DNA of 41,110 nucleotides from Armatimonadota bacterium (GTDB lineage Bacteria > Bacillota > Desulfotomaculia > Desulfotomaculales > Nap2-2B). How positions within the stretch are numbered: the stretch's first letter is position 1; every line of letters starts with the position of its first letter. Location: contig JAIMBK010000026.1 in NCBI GenBank assembly GCA_023511535.1, forward strand, positions 1 to 41,110, given 5' to 3'. A model generated the notes under the pieces. It was given only the letters and a program-made list of their open reading frames with translations. It was not told the origin of the DNA and ran no database searches. Positions 26,373-35,107 of the stretch are shown piece by piece. The position numbers and the translations under genes were made by a program.

Positions 26373-28595
26373 GTGGAGCATAAAAGGCTCGAGAAAAAAG
26401 TGCGTTTTCTGTTCGCCCTGGTTGCTGGGGCTTTTTTGGTGCTTGTGGTCCGCCTGAGTTTTTTGCAGCTGGTGGAAGCGGCCAGGTATCAAACGCAGGC
26501 GCGGGCAAACCACCAGCGCTTAATCCCCGTTACCCCGCCGCGGGGAGATATAATTGACCGCAACGGTGAGCGGATTGTCGGGAACAGGCCGGTTTATACA
26601 GTTTCGGTAACCTACCTGGGTTTGCAGGATACCGACCGGATCGTCAACACCCTGGCCAATTTGCTGGCCGGTGAAAAAGCGTACGAAGGAATGAGCGTCG
26701 CCCAGATCAAGGCAAGCCTCCAGGAAAAAATGCAGGCCGAAAAGCTGAGGTTATACGAGCCCGTCCACGTGGCCGCGGGAGTGAGTTTGGAGACCGTGGC
26801 CAGGATTGAGGAGCACCGTCTGGACTTGCCCGGAGTAATTATTGACGTGCAGCCCGTTCGCGACTATCCTTACGGTGATTTGCTCGCCCCGGTGCTGGGC
26901 TACGTAGGGGAAATCGAGAAAGAGCAGCTGGAAAAAAACAAAGATAAAGGCTACCAAATGGGGGACAATTTCGGCAAGACGGGGCTGGAAAGCCAGTACG
27001 AAGAAGTTTTAAGAGGAAAGCGGGGCGCCCGGCTGGTGGAAGTAGACGCCCACGGCCGGCCGGTCCGCGACCTGGGGGTGAAAGCGCCCACGCCCGGCAA
27101 CAACCTCCTCCTGACCGTAGACGCCCGCCTCCAGCGGGCGGCCCAGGATGCCCTGGCGAAGGGGATTGCCGGCGCCAGAACGGTGGGTGGAGCAAAGGTT
27201 CCGAAAGACAAAACCCTGTCCGCGGCGGCGGTGGTTTTGGATGTGCGGAACGGGGAAGTGCTGGCGATGGCCAGCCTTCCCTCTTACGATCCGGGTGTGT
27301 TTGCCCGGGGAGTGACCAGTAAAGAATACCAGGAACTGACGAAAGCCGGCGCCCTCCGGAATCATTGTATAGAAACAACTTATATCCCCGGCTCCACCTT
27401 TAAAATGGTGACGGCCACCGCTTTGCTGGAAGGGGGCATCGTGAAACCGGAGACGACCATTTTCGATCCCGGGTATTATAAGACGCAGAAAGACTGGAAA
27501 CCCGGCGGGCACGGCCGGGTGGACATCCGGCGGGCGTTGAAAGTCTCTTGCGATACCTTCTTTTATATGTTCGGCGCGCAGGCCGGCCCCGAATTGATGG
27601 GCAAGTACGCCAGGGAATACGGCCTGGGCGAAAAAACCGGCATTGATCTTCCCGGCGAAGAGGCCGGGTTGGTGCCTTCGCGGGAGCATAAAAAAGAAAT
27701 CTGGCGCAATCACCCCTGGGAATCGCAGTGGCACGAATACGACAGCACAAATATGGCCATCGGCCAGGGGGAAAATAAATATACCGCTCTTCAGTTAGCC
27801 AACTATATGGCGACGATTGCCAACGGGGGGAAGCTGTACAAACCGCATCTGGTCAAGAAGGTTGTTTCTCCGGACGGCAAGACGCTGACTGAGTTTTCAC
27901 CCCAGTTAATCCGGCAGGTGAATGTTTCCAGGGAAACTTTAAAAATTATTCAGGAAGGAGTTCACCAGGTTACCCTCCCGCCCGATGGGACGGCCTCCGG
28001 CGTCTTTGCCGGAGCGGCCTACCAGGCGGCGGCAAAAACGGGCACTGCCGAGGTAGGCGATGCGGCAGGAAACAAGCACGCCCTTTTCCTGGCCTACGCC
28101 CCTTACGAAAACCCCGAGGTTGCCGTTTCGGTGGTGATTGAGTACGGCGGCATGGGTAGCGGCGTAGCCGGGCCGGTGGCAAGGGAGATTTTGGACGCCT
28201 ATTTTCTCTTGAAAAACGATCCGGAGGCAAAAAGCCTGGAGGAGGCAAAGAGGAAGGCGGCCCGGCAAAGAGGAGAACAGCCGCCCCCGGGGGCGGCAAC
28301 GGGGCCGCAGCAGGCACCGCAGCGCCCCGGCGAACCTTCACCGCCCGCCGGGCAGGCTCCCCTCCGGCAAGGCCCGGAGCAGCCCGGGCCGCCCGCTCAA
28401 CAAAGTGAGCGACGGCCATCGGCGCCGCCGGAGCAGGCGCCGGCAGGTGGGTCCCCGGCCTCGCCGCCCGCGCAGCAAGAACCGCCCGGCCAGGCGGATC
28501 AAAGGCAGCCGGACCAGAACCGGCCGGAACAATTGCCGCTCCAACCGCCGCCCGCGGAGCAACCTCCGGTGATTCCGCCGGCGCCCACCCGTTAA
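26373..28595 (+). CDS. mrdA: Penicillin-binding protein 2 (elongation transpeptidase)
   Basis: GTG 26373 follows GAGGGGAAG. The 740-residue class B PBP has one N-terminal transmembrane helix (FLFALVAGAFLVLVVRLSFL), a dimerisation/pedestal region (PPRGDIIDRNGERIVGNRP) and a transpeptidase domain. Its active-site serine is in GSTFKM, and SCD and KTGTAE follow as the second and third motifs. It cross-links peptidoglycan during elongation, working with RodA and the MreBCD scaffold. After about residue 633 there is a tail of roughly 105 residues very rich in Pro, Gln, Gly and Ala. Such a tail is not part of the core PBP2 fold and is probably disordered. minC follows after a promoter-like element. 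Confidence 0.95.
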   Translation: MEHKRLEKKVRFLFALVAGAFLVLVVRLSFLQLVEAARYQTQARANHQRLIPVTPPRGDIIDRNGERIVGNRPVYTVSVTYLGLQDTDRIVNTLANLLAGEKAYEGMSVAQIKASLQEKMQAEKLRLYEPVHVAAGVSLETVARIEEHRLDLPGVIIDVQPVRDYPYGDLLAPVLGYVGEIEKEQLEKNKDKGYQMGDNFGKTGLESQYEEVLRGKRGARLVEVDAHGRPVRDLGVKAPTPGNNLLLTVDARLQRAAQDALAKGIAGARTVGGAKVPKDKTLSAAAVVLDVRNGEVLAMASLPSYDPGVFARGVTSKEYQELTKAGALRNHCIETTYIPGSTFKMVTATALLEGGIVKPETTIFDPGYYKTQKDWKPGGHGRVDIRRALKVSCDTFFYMFGAQAGPELMGKYAREYGLGEKTGIDLPGEEAGLVPSREHKKEIWRNHPWESQWHEYDSTNMAIGQGENKYTALQLANYMATIANGGKLYKPHLVKKVVSPDGKTLTEFSPQLIRQVNVSRETLKIIQEGVHQVTLPPDGTASGVFAGAAYQAAAKTGTAEVGDAAGNKHALFLAYAPYENPEVAVSVVIEYGGMGSGVAGPVAREILDAYFLLKNDPEAKSLEEAKRKAARQRGEQPPPGAATGPQQAPQRPGEPSPPAGQAPLRQGPEQPGPPAQQSERRPSAPPEQAPAGGSPASPPAQQEPPGQADQRQPDQNRPEQLPLQPPPAEQPPVIPPAPTR

Positions 28596-28599
28596 ACTT

Positions 28600-28627
28600 T
28601 TGACAACGAGAAAAATTTGGCTATTCT
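28600..28627 (+). promoter_or_regulatory. Putative promoter of minCDE
   Basis: TTGACA (28600-28605), a 16-base spacer and TATTCT (28622-28627) lie just after the PBP2 stop and 78 bases before the minC start. The -35 is perfect and the -10 matches four of six. It suggests minCDE can be transcribed independently of the mre genes. Confidence 0.5.
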
Positions 28628-28704
28628 TTTTAGCCCGGGTTAGCAGGATTTGGTTGTTTTATGGAGAATGGAATAATGATGGTTTTTTTAGGGAGTTGCT
28701 CACG

Positions 28705-29142
28705 GTGACACCGGAAACAAAAAACAACGCCCGCGAGCTCTGGCTCAAAAAAGTACGCCGGCCGAAAGAAATCGATGAAATGATTGATGACAACACGATT
28801 CTGGTGCGGCGAACGCTCCGCTCGGGTCAAAAAATACATTTTGACGGCAACGTGGTGATCGTCGGCGACGTGAACCCGGGCGCGGAAATTGTGGCGTCCG
28901 GCCACATCATTGTTTTGGGCACCCTGCGCGGGGTAGTGCACGCCGGCGCTTCCGGGGACGAGCAGGCTGCGGTGCTGGCCTTCCGGTTGCAGCCTACCCA
29001 ATTGCGGATTGCCAATCACATCACCCGTCCCCCCGATGACGAATCAACCGGTCCCGAACAGCCCGAAATTGCGCGCATCAAGGATAACGTGGTGACGATT
29101 GAAGTTTTTCAGAGCAGCGACCGCTCCGGCAATTTGATTTGA
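28705..29142 (+). CDS. minC: Short MinC, C-terminal domain only
   Basis: GTG 28705 follows AGGGAG at spacing 9. An in-frame TTG at 28600 is inside the -35 of the putative promoter. The product is about 145 residues. It matches the right-handed beta-helix C-terminal domain of MinC (VRRTLRSGQKIHFDGNVVIV, GDVNPGAEIVASGHIIVLGT, GVVHAGASG), which dimerises and binds MinD. MinC is usually about 220 residues, with an N-terminal domain that blocks FtsZ; here the 110 bases between the PBP2 stop and this start cannot encode it. The stop is 38 bases before minD. Whether this MinC still inhibits FtsZ is unknown. Confidence 0.85.
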   Translation: MTPETKNNARELWLKKVRRPKEIDEMIDDNTILVRRTLRSGQKIHFDGNVVIVGDVNPGAEIVASGHIIVLGTLRGVVHAGASGDEQAAVLAFRLQPTQLRIANHITRPPDDESTGPEQPEIARIKDNVVTIEVFQSSDRSGNLI

Positions 29143-29180
29143 GTGACCCACGACGAACGTTTAGGGAGGTACGTACGGAG

Positions 29181-29972
29181 ATGAGTGAAATAATTGTGGT
29201 CACTTCCGGGAAAGGAGGGGTGGGAAAAACCACTACGACCGCCAACCTGGGGACCGGGCTGGCCTCTTTCGGGCACAAAGTGGTGCTGGTCGATGCCGAT
29301 ATCGGGCTGCGCAACCTGGATGTGGTGATGGGTCTGGAAAACCGGATAGTCTACGATATTACCGACGTGACGGAAGGTCATTGCCGGTTAAGACAGGCGT
29401 TGATTAAGGACAAGCGGTACGAGGGCCTTTTTCTGTTGCCGGCCGCCCAGACCAAAGATAAAACGGCGGTCAGTCCCGACCAGATGAAAAAGTTATGCGC
29501 CGACCTCGCCCAGGAATTTGAGTACGTGCTTATTGATTGTCCGGCCGGCATTGAGCAGGGTTTTCGCAACGCCATTGCCGGTGCGCAGAAGGCGATCGTG
29601 GTGACCACGCCCGAGGTGGCCGCCGTCCGGGATGCCGACCGGGTCATCGGCCTTCTCGAGGCGGCGGAATTGCGCAACCCGGCCTTGATTATTAACCGGA
29701 TCAGGCCCAAGATGGTCCGTCATGGAGATATGATGGGCATTGAAGATATCATCGACATCCTGGCCGTCGACCTTTTAGGCGTGGTGCCGGAGGACGAACA
29801 GGTGGTGATCAGCACGAACCGCGGCGAGGCGGTTGTTTGTGACGAGCGTTCGCGCTCGGGTCAGGCCTACCGCAATATTGTCCGCCGGATCAAAGGCGAG
29901 GCGGTGCCCATGATGAATCTGGACGATAGCGGCATTTTCAGTAGATTGCGGCGGATCATCGGTTTAAGGTAA
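29181..29972 (+). CDS. minD: Septum-site-determining ATPase MinD
   Basis: ATG 29181 follows AGGGAGGT; a TTG at 29139 overlaps the minC stop and is less likely. The 263-residue ATPase has the deviant Walker A GKGGVGKTT, the switch regions VLVDADIGLRNLD and VLIDCPAGIEQG, and a C-terminal amphipathic membrane-binding helix (IFSRLRRIIGLR). It binds MinC and MinE at the membrane and positions the division site. The three min genes lie in order C-D-E with short gaps. Confidence 0.97.
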   Translation: MSEIIVVTSGKGGVGKTTTTANLGTGLASFGHKVVLVDADIGLRNLDVVMGLENRIVYDITDVTEGHCRLRQALIKDKRYEGLFLLPAAQTKDKTAVSPDQMKKLCADLAQEFEYVLIDCPAGIEQGFRNAIAGAQKAIVVTTPEVAAVRDADRVIGLLEAAELRNPALIINRIRPKMVRHGDMMGIEDIIDILAVDLLGVVPEDEQVVISTNRGEAVVCDERSRSGQAYRNIVRRIKGEAVPMMNLDDSGIFSRLRRIIGLR

Positions 29973-29997
29973 AACTACCGGCAAGGGGGGAAGAGTC

Positions 29998-30285
29998 TTG
30001 TTTGAATTTTTAGCCAGGGTGTTCGGGCGCGAAACGACGGCCAGCAAGAATGTGGCCAAGGAAAGGTTACGGCTGGTGCTGGTGCACGACCGGGCCGGGG
30101 TATCCCCGCAACTGATGGAAACGTTAAAAAACGAGCTGATTAAAGTGATTTCCAATTATCTGGAGATAGATGAAAAAGCGCTGGAGGTTACTTTGGAAAC
30201 CAATGAAGATCAGGTTGCCCTGGTGGCCAGCATTCCGGTGCGCGGGATGAAACGGGTTTCCAGGGAACTGGTTTCCGGCATTTAA
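29998..30285 (+). CDS. minE: Division topological-specificity factor MinE
   Basis: TTG 29998 follows GGGGGAAG. The 95-residue protein starts with the membrane-targeting MFEFLARVFG. It continues with the MinD-contact helix region (AKERLRLVLVHDRAGVSPQL) and the C-terminal dimerisation fold. MinE stimulates MinD ATPase activity and drives its dynamics, which is absent in Bacillus but common in Clostridia. It is followed by a clear terminator at 30307-30353. Confidence 0.95.
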   Translation: MFEFLARVFGRETTASKNVAKERLRLVLVHDRAGVSPQLMETLKNELIKVISNYLEIDEKALEVTLETNEDQVALVASIPVRGMKRVSRELVSGI

Positions 30286-30306
30286 ACTGTCCAAACGGCA
30301 GGGTCG

Positions 30307-30353
30307 AAAAAGCCCCCGTGGTTTTATTTGTAGTTGCGGCGGGGCTTTTTTTA
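30307..30353 (+). terminator. Rho-independent terminator after minE
   Basis: AAAAAGCCCC and GGGGCTTTTT form a perfect 10-bp stem around a loop of about 25 bases, followed by further T residues. It closes the min transcript before rodA. Its A/T flanks would let it work in both directions. Confidence 0.8.
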
Positions 30354-30368
30354 TTTCTCCTTTCATAA

Positions 30369-30374
30369 TATAAT
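30369..30374 (+). promoter_or_regulatory. Possible -10 element for rodA
   Basis: A perfect TATAAT lies 27 bases before the rodA start, but the -35 position falls in the T-run of the minE terminator and matches poorly. An activator or an alternative factor could be needed. Confidence 0.3.
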
Positions 30375-30401
30375 TGTGGCGGAAGGGGAAGAAGGCAGAG
30401 C

Positions 30402-31745
30402 ATGAGCATTGCCAGAATGGTAAAAAATCTGGATTATACCCTGCTTTTTACGGCGGCGGGGATTATTTTGTTCGGCCTGGTGGTAATCGGCAGCGCTACC
30501 CTGGAATTTACCAACGAATCGTTTACGCAATTAAAAAATTTAAATTTCATCACTAAACTTGCCCACCTGGATTTTGAATTTGTGCTTAAACAGATCCAGT
30601 GGGTTTTGATCGGTCTTTTCTTAATGGCCGTGATGATTTATCTTCCTTACGAGGATCTGGTGAAACACTCCCGCCTGCTGTACATTTTTAATCTGCTGAT
30701 TTTGGCCGCGGTGCTGATCAAAGGCCAGACCGCTTACGGCGCTCAGCGCTGGATTCAGCTGGGGCCGGCCCAATTTCAGCCTTCCGAGTTTTCCAAGCTC
30801 CTGATGATCCTGACTTTTGCCGGTTTTCTGGTGAAAAAAAGGGGGAATTTAAATCGCTTCCGGGATTTAATCCCCTGCTTTCTTTACGTAGGGGCGCCGA
30901 TGCTGTTGATCCTTGCCCAGCCTGATCTGGGCACGTCGATGGTCTTTGTGGCGGTTATGTTTGCCATGCTTTTTTTTGCGGATGCGAAGCCCTTGTTATT
31001 ACTGAAAATAATCGGCGCCGGAACGGTTTTGGTCGCTTGCCTGATCTCCGCTCACGCGTACCTGCACGATACCGACCGGGCGCTGGAGAAACAACTGGCT
31101 GCTTTGGAACAGGAAAAAAAGCAGGTAATGGCCGCAAACGCAGCTAATTCCCCGGCTGTCGAGGAGGTGGAAAAAAAATATAACAATTTGCTGAAGCAAT
31201 CCGAAAAAGCGCATAAACGACACGAAAAATTTCATAAATACACCTTAAAAGAATACCAGATGACCCGTCTATTTATCTTTTTAAATCCCCAAAGCGATTT
31301 GCTGGGCGACGGTTATCAGCTCTGGCAATCGCTCATTTCCATCGGCTCCGGCGGGCTTGCCGGAAAGGGTTTGCTGGGGGGCACGCAGACCCACTTTACT
31401 TTTTTGCCGGTGCGCCATACCGATTTCATCTTTTCGGTGGTCGGCGAAGAGTTCGGCTTTCTCGGCGCCCTGGTTCTGCTGGGGTTGTTTTTGCTCATTA
31501 TTTACCGCGGGATCAGGATCGCCCTGGAAGCAAGGGATTTTCTGGGCTCCCTGCTGGCCGTGGGAGTCGTTTCCATGTTTGCCTTCCACGTGTTTGTCAA
31601 TATCGGCATGACTTCCGGGATCATGCCCGTGACGGGCATCCCGCTGCCCCTTTTCAGCTACGGCGGTTCGAATATGATCATGAACCTGATGGCCCTGGGG
31701 ATTTTGCTGAACGTTTACGTGCGCAGAAGGAAAATTTTATTCTGA
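30402..31745 (+). CDS. rodA: RodA-type SEDS peptidoglycan polymerase
   Basis: ATG 30402 follows AAGGGGAAG. The 447-residue membrane protein has about ten helices and the SEDS family motifs RWIQLGPAQFQPSEFSKL, AQPDLGTSMV, FLNPQSDLLGDGYQLWQSLI and PLPLFSYGGSNMIMNL. SEDS proteins polymerise glycan strands from lipid II together with a class B PBP, here likely PBP2. Two parts are unusual: residues about 224-280 form a charged, heptad-rich insertion just ahead of the catalytic extracellular loop, and the first external loop (about 35-60) is enlarged. RodA without these is about 370-380 residues. It follows the min genes behind a terminator. Confidence 0.94.
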   Translation: MSIARMVKNLDYTLLFTAAGIILFGLVVIGSATLEFTNESFTQLKNLNFITKLAHLDFEFVLKQIQWVLIGLFLMAVMIYLPYEDLVKHSRLLYIFNLLILAAVLIKGQTAYGAQRWIQLGPAQFQPSEFSKLLMILTFAGFLVKKRGNLNRFRDLIPCFLYVGAPMLLILAQPDLGTSMVFVAVMFAMLFFADAKPLLLLKIIGAGTVLVACLISAHAYLHDTDRALEKQLAALEQEKKQVMAANAANSPAVEEVEKKYNNLLKQSEKAHKRHEKFHKYTLKEYQMTRLFIFLNPQSDLLGDGYQLWQSLISIGSGGLAGKGLLGGTQTHFTFLPVRHTDFIFSVVGEEFGFLGALVLLGLFLLIIYRGIRIALEARDFLGSLLAVGVVSMFAFHVFVNIGMTSGIMPVTGIPLPLFSYGGSNMIMNLMALGILLNVYVRRRKILF

Positions 31746-31819
31746 TTCCGGGCCGGGCAGCCCGGGCTTGGCATATTTGTCCCCTCCCGAAAATATATTT
31801 TTAGCGGAGGGGATCATCT

Positions 31820-32608
31820 TTGATCGGGAAGATTTTCAAGAACAATAGACAGACCTGGGATTCGAAAAAGTATCAGGTGCTGGACTGGCCGTCCGCCGGG
31901 CCGGGGACTTACCGCGGCTGGCCGATGGACGGGCCGCGCAAAAGCTACCGGAAGACGTTTTTCCGGTTCACCGTGGCGCTGGCCGTTTTGGCCGTTTTGC
32001 TGGCCTTAAGGGAACTTCCCAACCCCCTGGGTGCCCGCGTGCAGGAAAATCTGCGCTATATCCTGACGACCGAGTGGAACTTTCAACCCATGCTGCAAAA
32101 AGCGGTCCAGATCGGCCTGCAAATGGTTAATGAAAATTATCCCTTTTACGGGGATCTGGTTGGCGAAAACCGGGAAGAGTCCCGGGAGGCTCTGGGGCGC
32201 GGCAGCTTGTCAGAAGATTTGCTCATTCCCGTTTCGGGAAAAGTAGTCAGGGGTTTTGGCTGGTCTGCCGACCCGCTTGACGGCCTGGAGCGCTTCCATT
32301 CCGGCATTGATATCCAGGCTTCCCCCGGCACCCCGGTAAAAGCCGCCCGGAGCGGAAAAGTGGCGCGCACCGGGAAAGACCCTTCCCTTGGTTATTTTAT
32401 CTTGCTGGATCACGGCGAAGAGATCTATACAATGTATGCCGGACTGGCGCCCGGAAAGCTGGTGCAGGGGGAAACCGTCCAGGCCGGCCAGGTCATCGGC
32501 GAAGTGGGCACGGCCGGCGATGTGCGGGGCGGCGGGCTGCATTTTGAGCTGCGGGAAAAGAGCAAGCTGGTGGATCCTTTAACCAGGCTGAAGGTATCCG
32601 GGAATTGA
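31820..32608 (+). CDS. spoIVFA: SpoIVFA-like protein with degenerate LytM domain
   Basis: TTG 31820 follows GGAGGGG. The 262-residue protein has a cytosolic N-terminus, one transmembrane helix (about 50-66, FTVALAVLAVLLAL) and a C-terminal M23/LytM domain. The first metal motif is kept (FHSGID). The later motif YAHL reads YAGL and HxH reads GLHF, so two metal or catalytic histidines are missing, as expected for a non-catalytic regulator. In Bacillus SpoIVFA holds SpoIVFB inactive in the forespore membrane until SpoIVB cleaves it. The next gene is spoIVFB, so the pair is assigned by synteny and domain. Other degenerate LytM anchors such as SpoIIQ are less likely because of that neighbour. Confidence 0.85.
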   Translation: MIGKIFKNNRQTWDSKKYQVLDWPSAGPGTYRGWPMDGPRKSYRKTFFRFTVALAVLAVLLALRELPNPLGARVQENLRYILTTEWNFQPMLQKAVQIGLQMVNENYPFYGDLVGENREESREALGRGSLSEDLLIPVSGKVVRGFGWSADPLDGLERFHSGIDIQASPGTPVKAARSGKVARTGKDPSLGYFILLDHGEEIYTMYAGLAPGKLVQGETVQAGQVIGEVGTAGDVRGGGLHFELREKSKLVDPLTRLKVSGN

Positions 32609-32626
32609 CTTAGTCCAGAGGCACAA

Positions 32627-32657
32627 AATAAGTTAAGTGCCAGGCCCTTAACTTATT
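32627..32657 (+). promoter_or_regulatory. Perfect 11-bp inverted repeat between spoIVFA and spoIVFB
   Basis: AATAAGTTAAG (32627-32637) and CTTAACTTATT (32647-32657) flank a 9-base loop. No T-run follows, so it is not a standard terminator. It may be a repeat remnant (the flank GAGGCACAAA resembles the repeat at 40938) or a mRNA stem. The whole spacer 32609-32805 holds no gene. Confidence 0.5.
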
Positions 32658-32805
32658 CTCAAAGGCAAAGAGGCGCGAAGGAATGAGACGGGGGGCCGTC
32701 TTCCGGGTCGTAAAAGCAAAAGGCGCGGCGGCAAAGGCGACAAAAGAGGGGCCGGGGGAGCAGCGGAGTTTTTTAAGAGGCCGGGCGTAACGACGGGGGA
32801 AGAAG

Positions 32806-33678
32806 ATGCGGATTGCGCGTTTGATGGGCATAGATATTTATCTGAACGTTTTTTTCCTGGGCCTGCTGGGCCTTTTCTTTGTGGCCGGCGTGATGGGGAA
32901 AGGTTTGCTTGCCTTTGCCGTGGTGTTTTTTCACGAGCTGGCGCACGCCGCCGTCGCCCGGCGCCTGGCGGTGCCGGTGGCGGAGGTGGAATTATTCCCC
33001 TTTGGCGGGGTAACCCGCATGGGCAGCGAAATGATCCTGGATCCGGTCAAGGAAAGTTACATCGCGGTGGCCGGGCCGGCTTCCAACCTGCTCATGGCGG
33101 CTGTGGGCCTGGCTTTAAAAAATCACGGCCTCTGGCACGACCAGCTTGGCCCCTTTTTTCTGCAGTGCAACCTGCTGATCGCGGTTTTTAACCTGCTGCC
33201 CGCGCTGCCCTTGGACGGCGGGCGGGTATACCGGGCGTACCTGGCCTCGAAAATCGGGATTCGCGACGCCACCTACCGGGCGGCGGGTCTCGGTCAAATC
33301 TGGGCGGCTTTAATTGTCTTGTTTGGGGCGTTTGGTTTGTTTTTCCACTTTTCCGGACTGGACATCCTGTTTACAGGCCTGTTTCTTTTTTACGCGGCGA
33401 CGCGCGAAAAGGGCACGGCGCCTTATCTTTTCGCCCGCCACCTGACTCAAAAAAAGGAAGACCTGAGGAAAGCCCGGGTGCTGCCTGCCGAACCCCTGGT
33501 GGTGATGGAGAACGTGACCCTGGGCGAGATCACCCGGCCCTTTTTGCCCCAAAGGTTTCACCTGGTGCTGGTTTTAGACAGGCGGTGGCGGTATAAAGGG
33601 ATGCTCACCGAAACGCAGATCATTGACGGCTTGCTGGAGTACGGTTTTGATTTGCCGGTGGGAAGACTGCTTCTTTAA
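32806..33678 (+). CDS. spoIVFB: SpoIVFB-type intramembrane metalloprotease (M50)
   Basis: ATG 32806 follows GGGGAAG. The 290-residue protein has about six transmembrane helices. The zinc motif is HELAH (H43, E44, H47), with the third ligand D137 in LPLDGGR. The C-terminal part (about 215-290, EPLVVMENVTLGEITRPFLP and on) resembles a CBS domain, as in Bacillus SpoIVFB, where it senses ATP. The protease cuts pro-sigma-K in the mother-cell membrane during sporulation. It follows spoIVFA across a 197-base spacer and is convergent with pgi, leaving 26 bases between them. Confidence 0.95.
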   Translation: MRIARLMGIDIYLNVFFLGLLGLFFVAGVMGKGLLAFAVVFFHELAHAAVARRLAVPVAEVELFPFGGVTRMGSEMILDPVKESYIAVAGPASNLLMAAVGLALKNHGLWHDQLGPFFLQCNLLIAVFNLLPALPLDGGRVYRAYLASKIGIRDATYRAAGLGQIWAALIVLFGAFGLFFHFSGLDILFTGLFLFYAATREKGTAPYLFARHLTQKKEDLRKARVLPAEPLVVMENVTLGEITRPFLPQRFHLVLVLDRRWRYKGMLTETQIIDGLLEYGFDLPVGRLLL

Positions 33679-33704
33679 ACCGGCCTTAAATTTAGCCGCC
33701 GGGT

Positions 33705-35087
33705 CTATGATGAAAGCGAGAGGGTAAAGATCCGCCGCCGGCGGTTAAATTCCTCAATGGCCTGCTCGTATTCCGGCCGCCGTTTAACGTAATCCTCCCT
33801 TCCCAGCAGGGAATAGGTAATGTTTTTCCCTTCTTCCACGCCCGGCTGATCGAAAGGATTGACCCGCAGCAGCCGGGCGGAATACACCACCAGGGCTTCG
33901 TAGAAATAAAACAGAGCGCCCAAGGCAGCGGGGGAAATCGTGCTCAGGGTAATCCGGTAGCACGGCCGCCCGGCCCCGGCCAGGCTCATTTCCGTGGCCA
34001 GCTGCTCAATGTTGAGCTGTTCGCCCATGGTGTGGCCGGCGAAGTAGGCGTATTCTATTTCCGCGGGGAATTCCCCGGTGAGCGCGATGTCTACAGGGAA
34101 CTGATCGATTTTTAAAAAACCGAAAACTTTATCGTCCGGACCTTCTTTAAAAAGCTGCAGGAGCGAATGCTGGTCAGTAGCGCCCAGGCAGGCCAGCGGG
34201 GTCGTCCCGGCGTGGACCACGTCACCGGCGGTGGAAAATTTTTTGCCCAGACTTTCCGCCCATAACTGCATGAACCATAAACCAAATTCAGAAAGCAGGC
34301 TGCTGTAATTGAACAGAACGTGGATGGACCGGCCCCGGCGGGCGTGTTCGTAAAGGCCGGTGCCGAGGGCGAAGACGGCATTCCCCTCCGGCGGCGCCTC
34401 AACCACCGCCCGGTGGACCGCCCGCGCGCCGTTCAGCAGTTGCCGGCTGTCGATGCCGGCGATTTCCGCGGGAAGGAACCCCACCGAAGATAGAACGGAA
34501 TACCTGCCCGGCAGTTCGGCGGGAATGGGCAACAGGTGGCACCCCAGGTTTTTGGCAATCCGGTTAATCCCGTTGTCGCGGCGGTCGCAGATAATCACGA
34601 TGTCCTGCCGGTTGCCGCCGGCTTCCCGGTACATTTTGAAGAAATGGATGAAACTGGCCGCCGTTTCGGGAGTAGAACCGGATTTGCTGGTGTAGATGAG
34701 CGCCGTCCTGGAAAAATCCAGGAGTTCGCTTAAGTTTTTAACCACCGCCGGATCGAGGTTGTCCAGCACAAAGATGCGCGGCCGGGCATTTTTCTCCAGG
34801 TTGTAAAAAGGTCCTTTCAGGAACTGCAAAACAGCCCGGAAGCCCAGGGCGGACCCGCCGATGCCCAGCACTAAAAGGTTGTCATATTTGCTTTTCAGGC
34901 TTTGGGCCAGGCGTTTGATGTCCGGAAGAAGTTTTCCTTCCCCGAAGGAAAGGGTAAGGGGAGTTTTGTCTTCTTTGAGCGCCGCCTGAAATTCCCGGAA
35001 GGTTTCGCCGTATTTTCCGGCCAGGGCGTCCAGACGATCATTTTCGTTTAATAAATGACCGGTGTCGACCGTGAGGATTTCTTTCAT
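33705..35087 (-). CDS. pgi: Glucose-6-phosphate isomerase
   Basis: The 460-residue protein interconverts glucose-6-phosphate and fructose-6-phosphate. The sugar-phosphate-binding SIS segments are GIGGSALGFRAV and YTSKSGSTPETAASF, and AAGDVVHAGTTPLACLGA-like and ELATEMSLAG parts follow. The start ATG is preceded by AAAGGAGTGG. A promoter with TTGACA lies at 35207-35236. The gene interrupts the otherwise plus-strand spoIVFB-rng block, so it has probably been inserted relative to other Firmicutes. The length fits the shorter bacterial type (about 450 residues). Confidence 0.95.
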   Translation of the reverse strand: MKEILTVDTGHLLNENDRLDALAGKYGETFREFQAALKEDKTPLTLSFGEGKLLPDIKRLAQSLKSKYDNLLVLGIGGSALGFRAVLQFLKGPFYNLEKNARPRIFVLDNLDPAVVKNLSELLDFSRTALIYTSKSGSTPETAASFIHFFKMYREAGGNRQDIVIICDRRDNGINRIAKNLGCHLLPIPAELPGRYSVLSSVGFLPAEIAGIDSRQLLNGARAVHRAVVEAPPEGNAVFALGTGLYEHARRGRSIHVLFNYSSLLSEFGLWFMQLWAESLGKKFSTAGDVVHAGTTPLACLGATDQHSLLQLFKEGPDDKVFGFLKIDQFPVDIALTGEFPAEIEYAYFAGHTMGEQLNIEQLATEMSLAGAGRPCYRITLSTISPAALGALFYFYEALVVYSARLLRVNPFDQPGVEEGKNITYSLLGREDYVKRRPEYEQAIEEFNRRRRIFTLSLSS

Positions 35088-35107
35088 TCAAACCACTCCT
35101 TTAAAAC

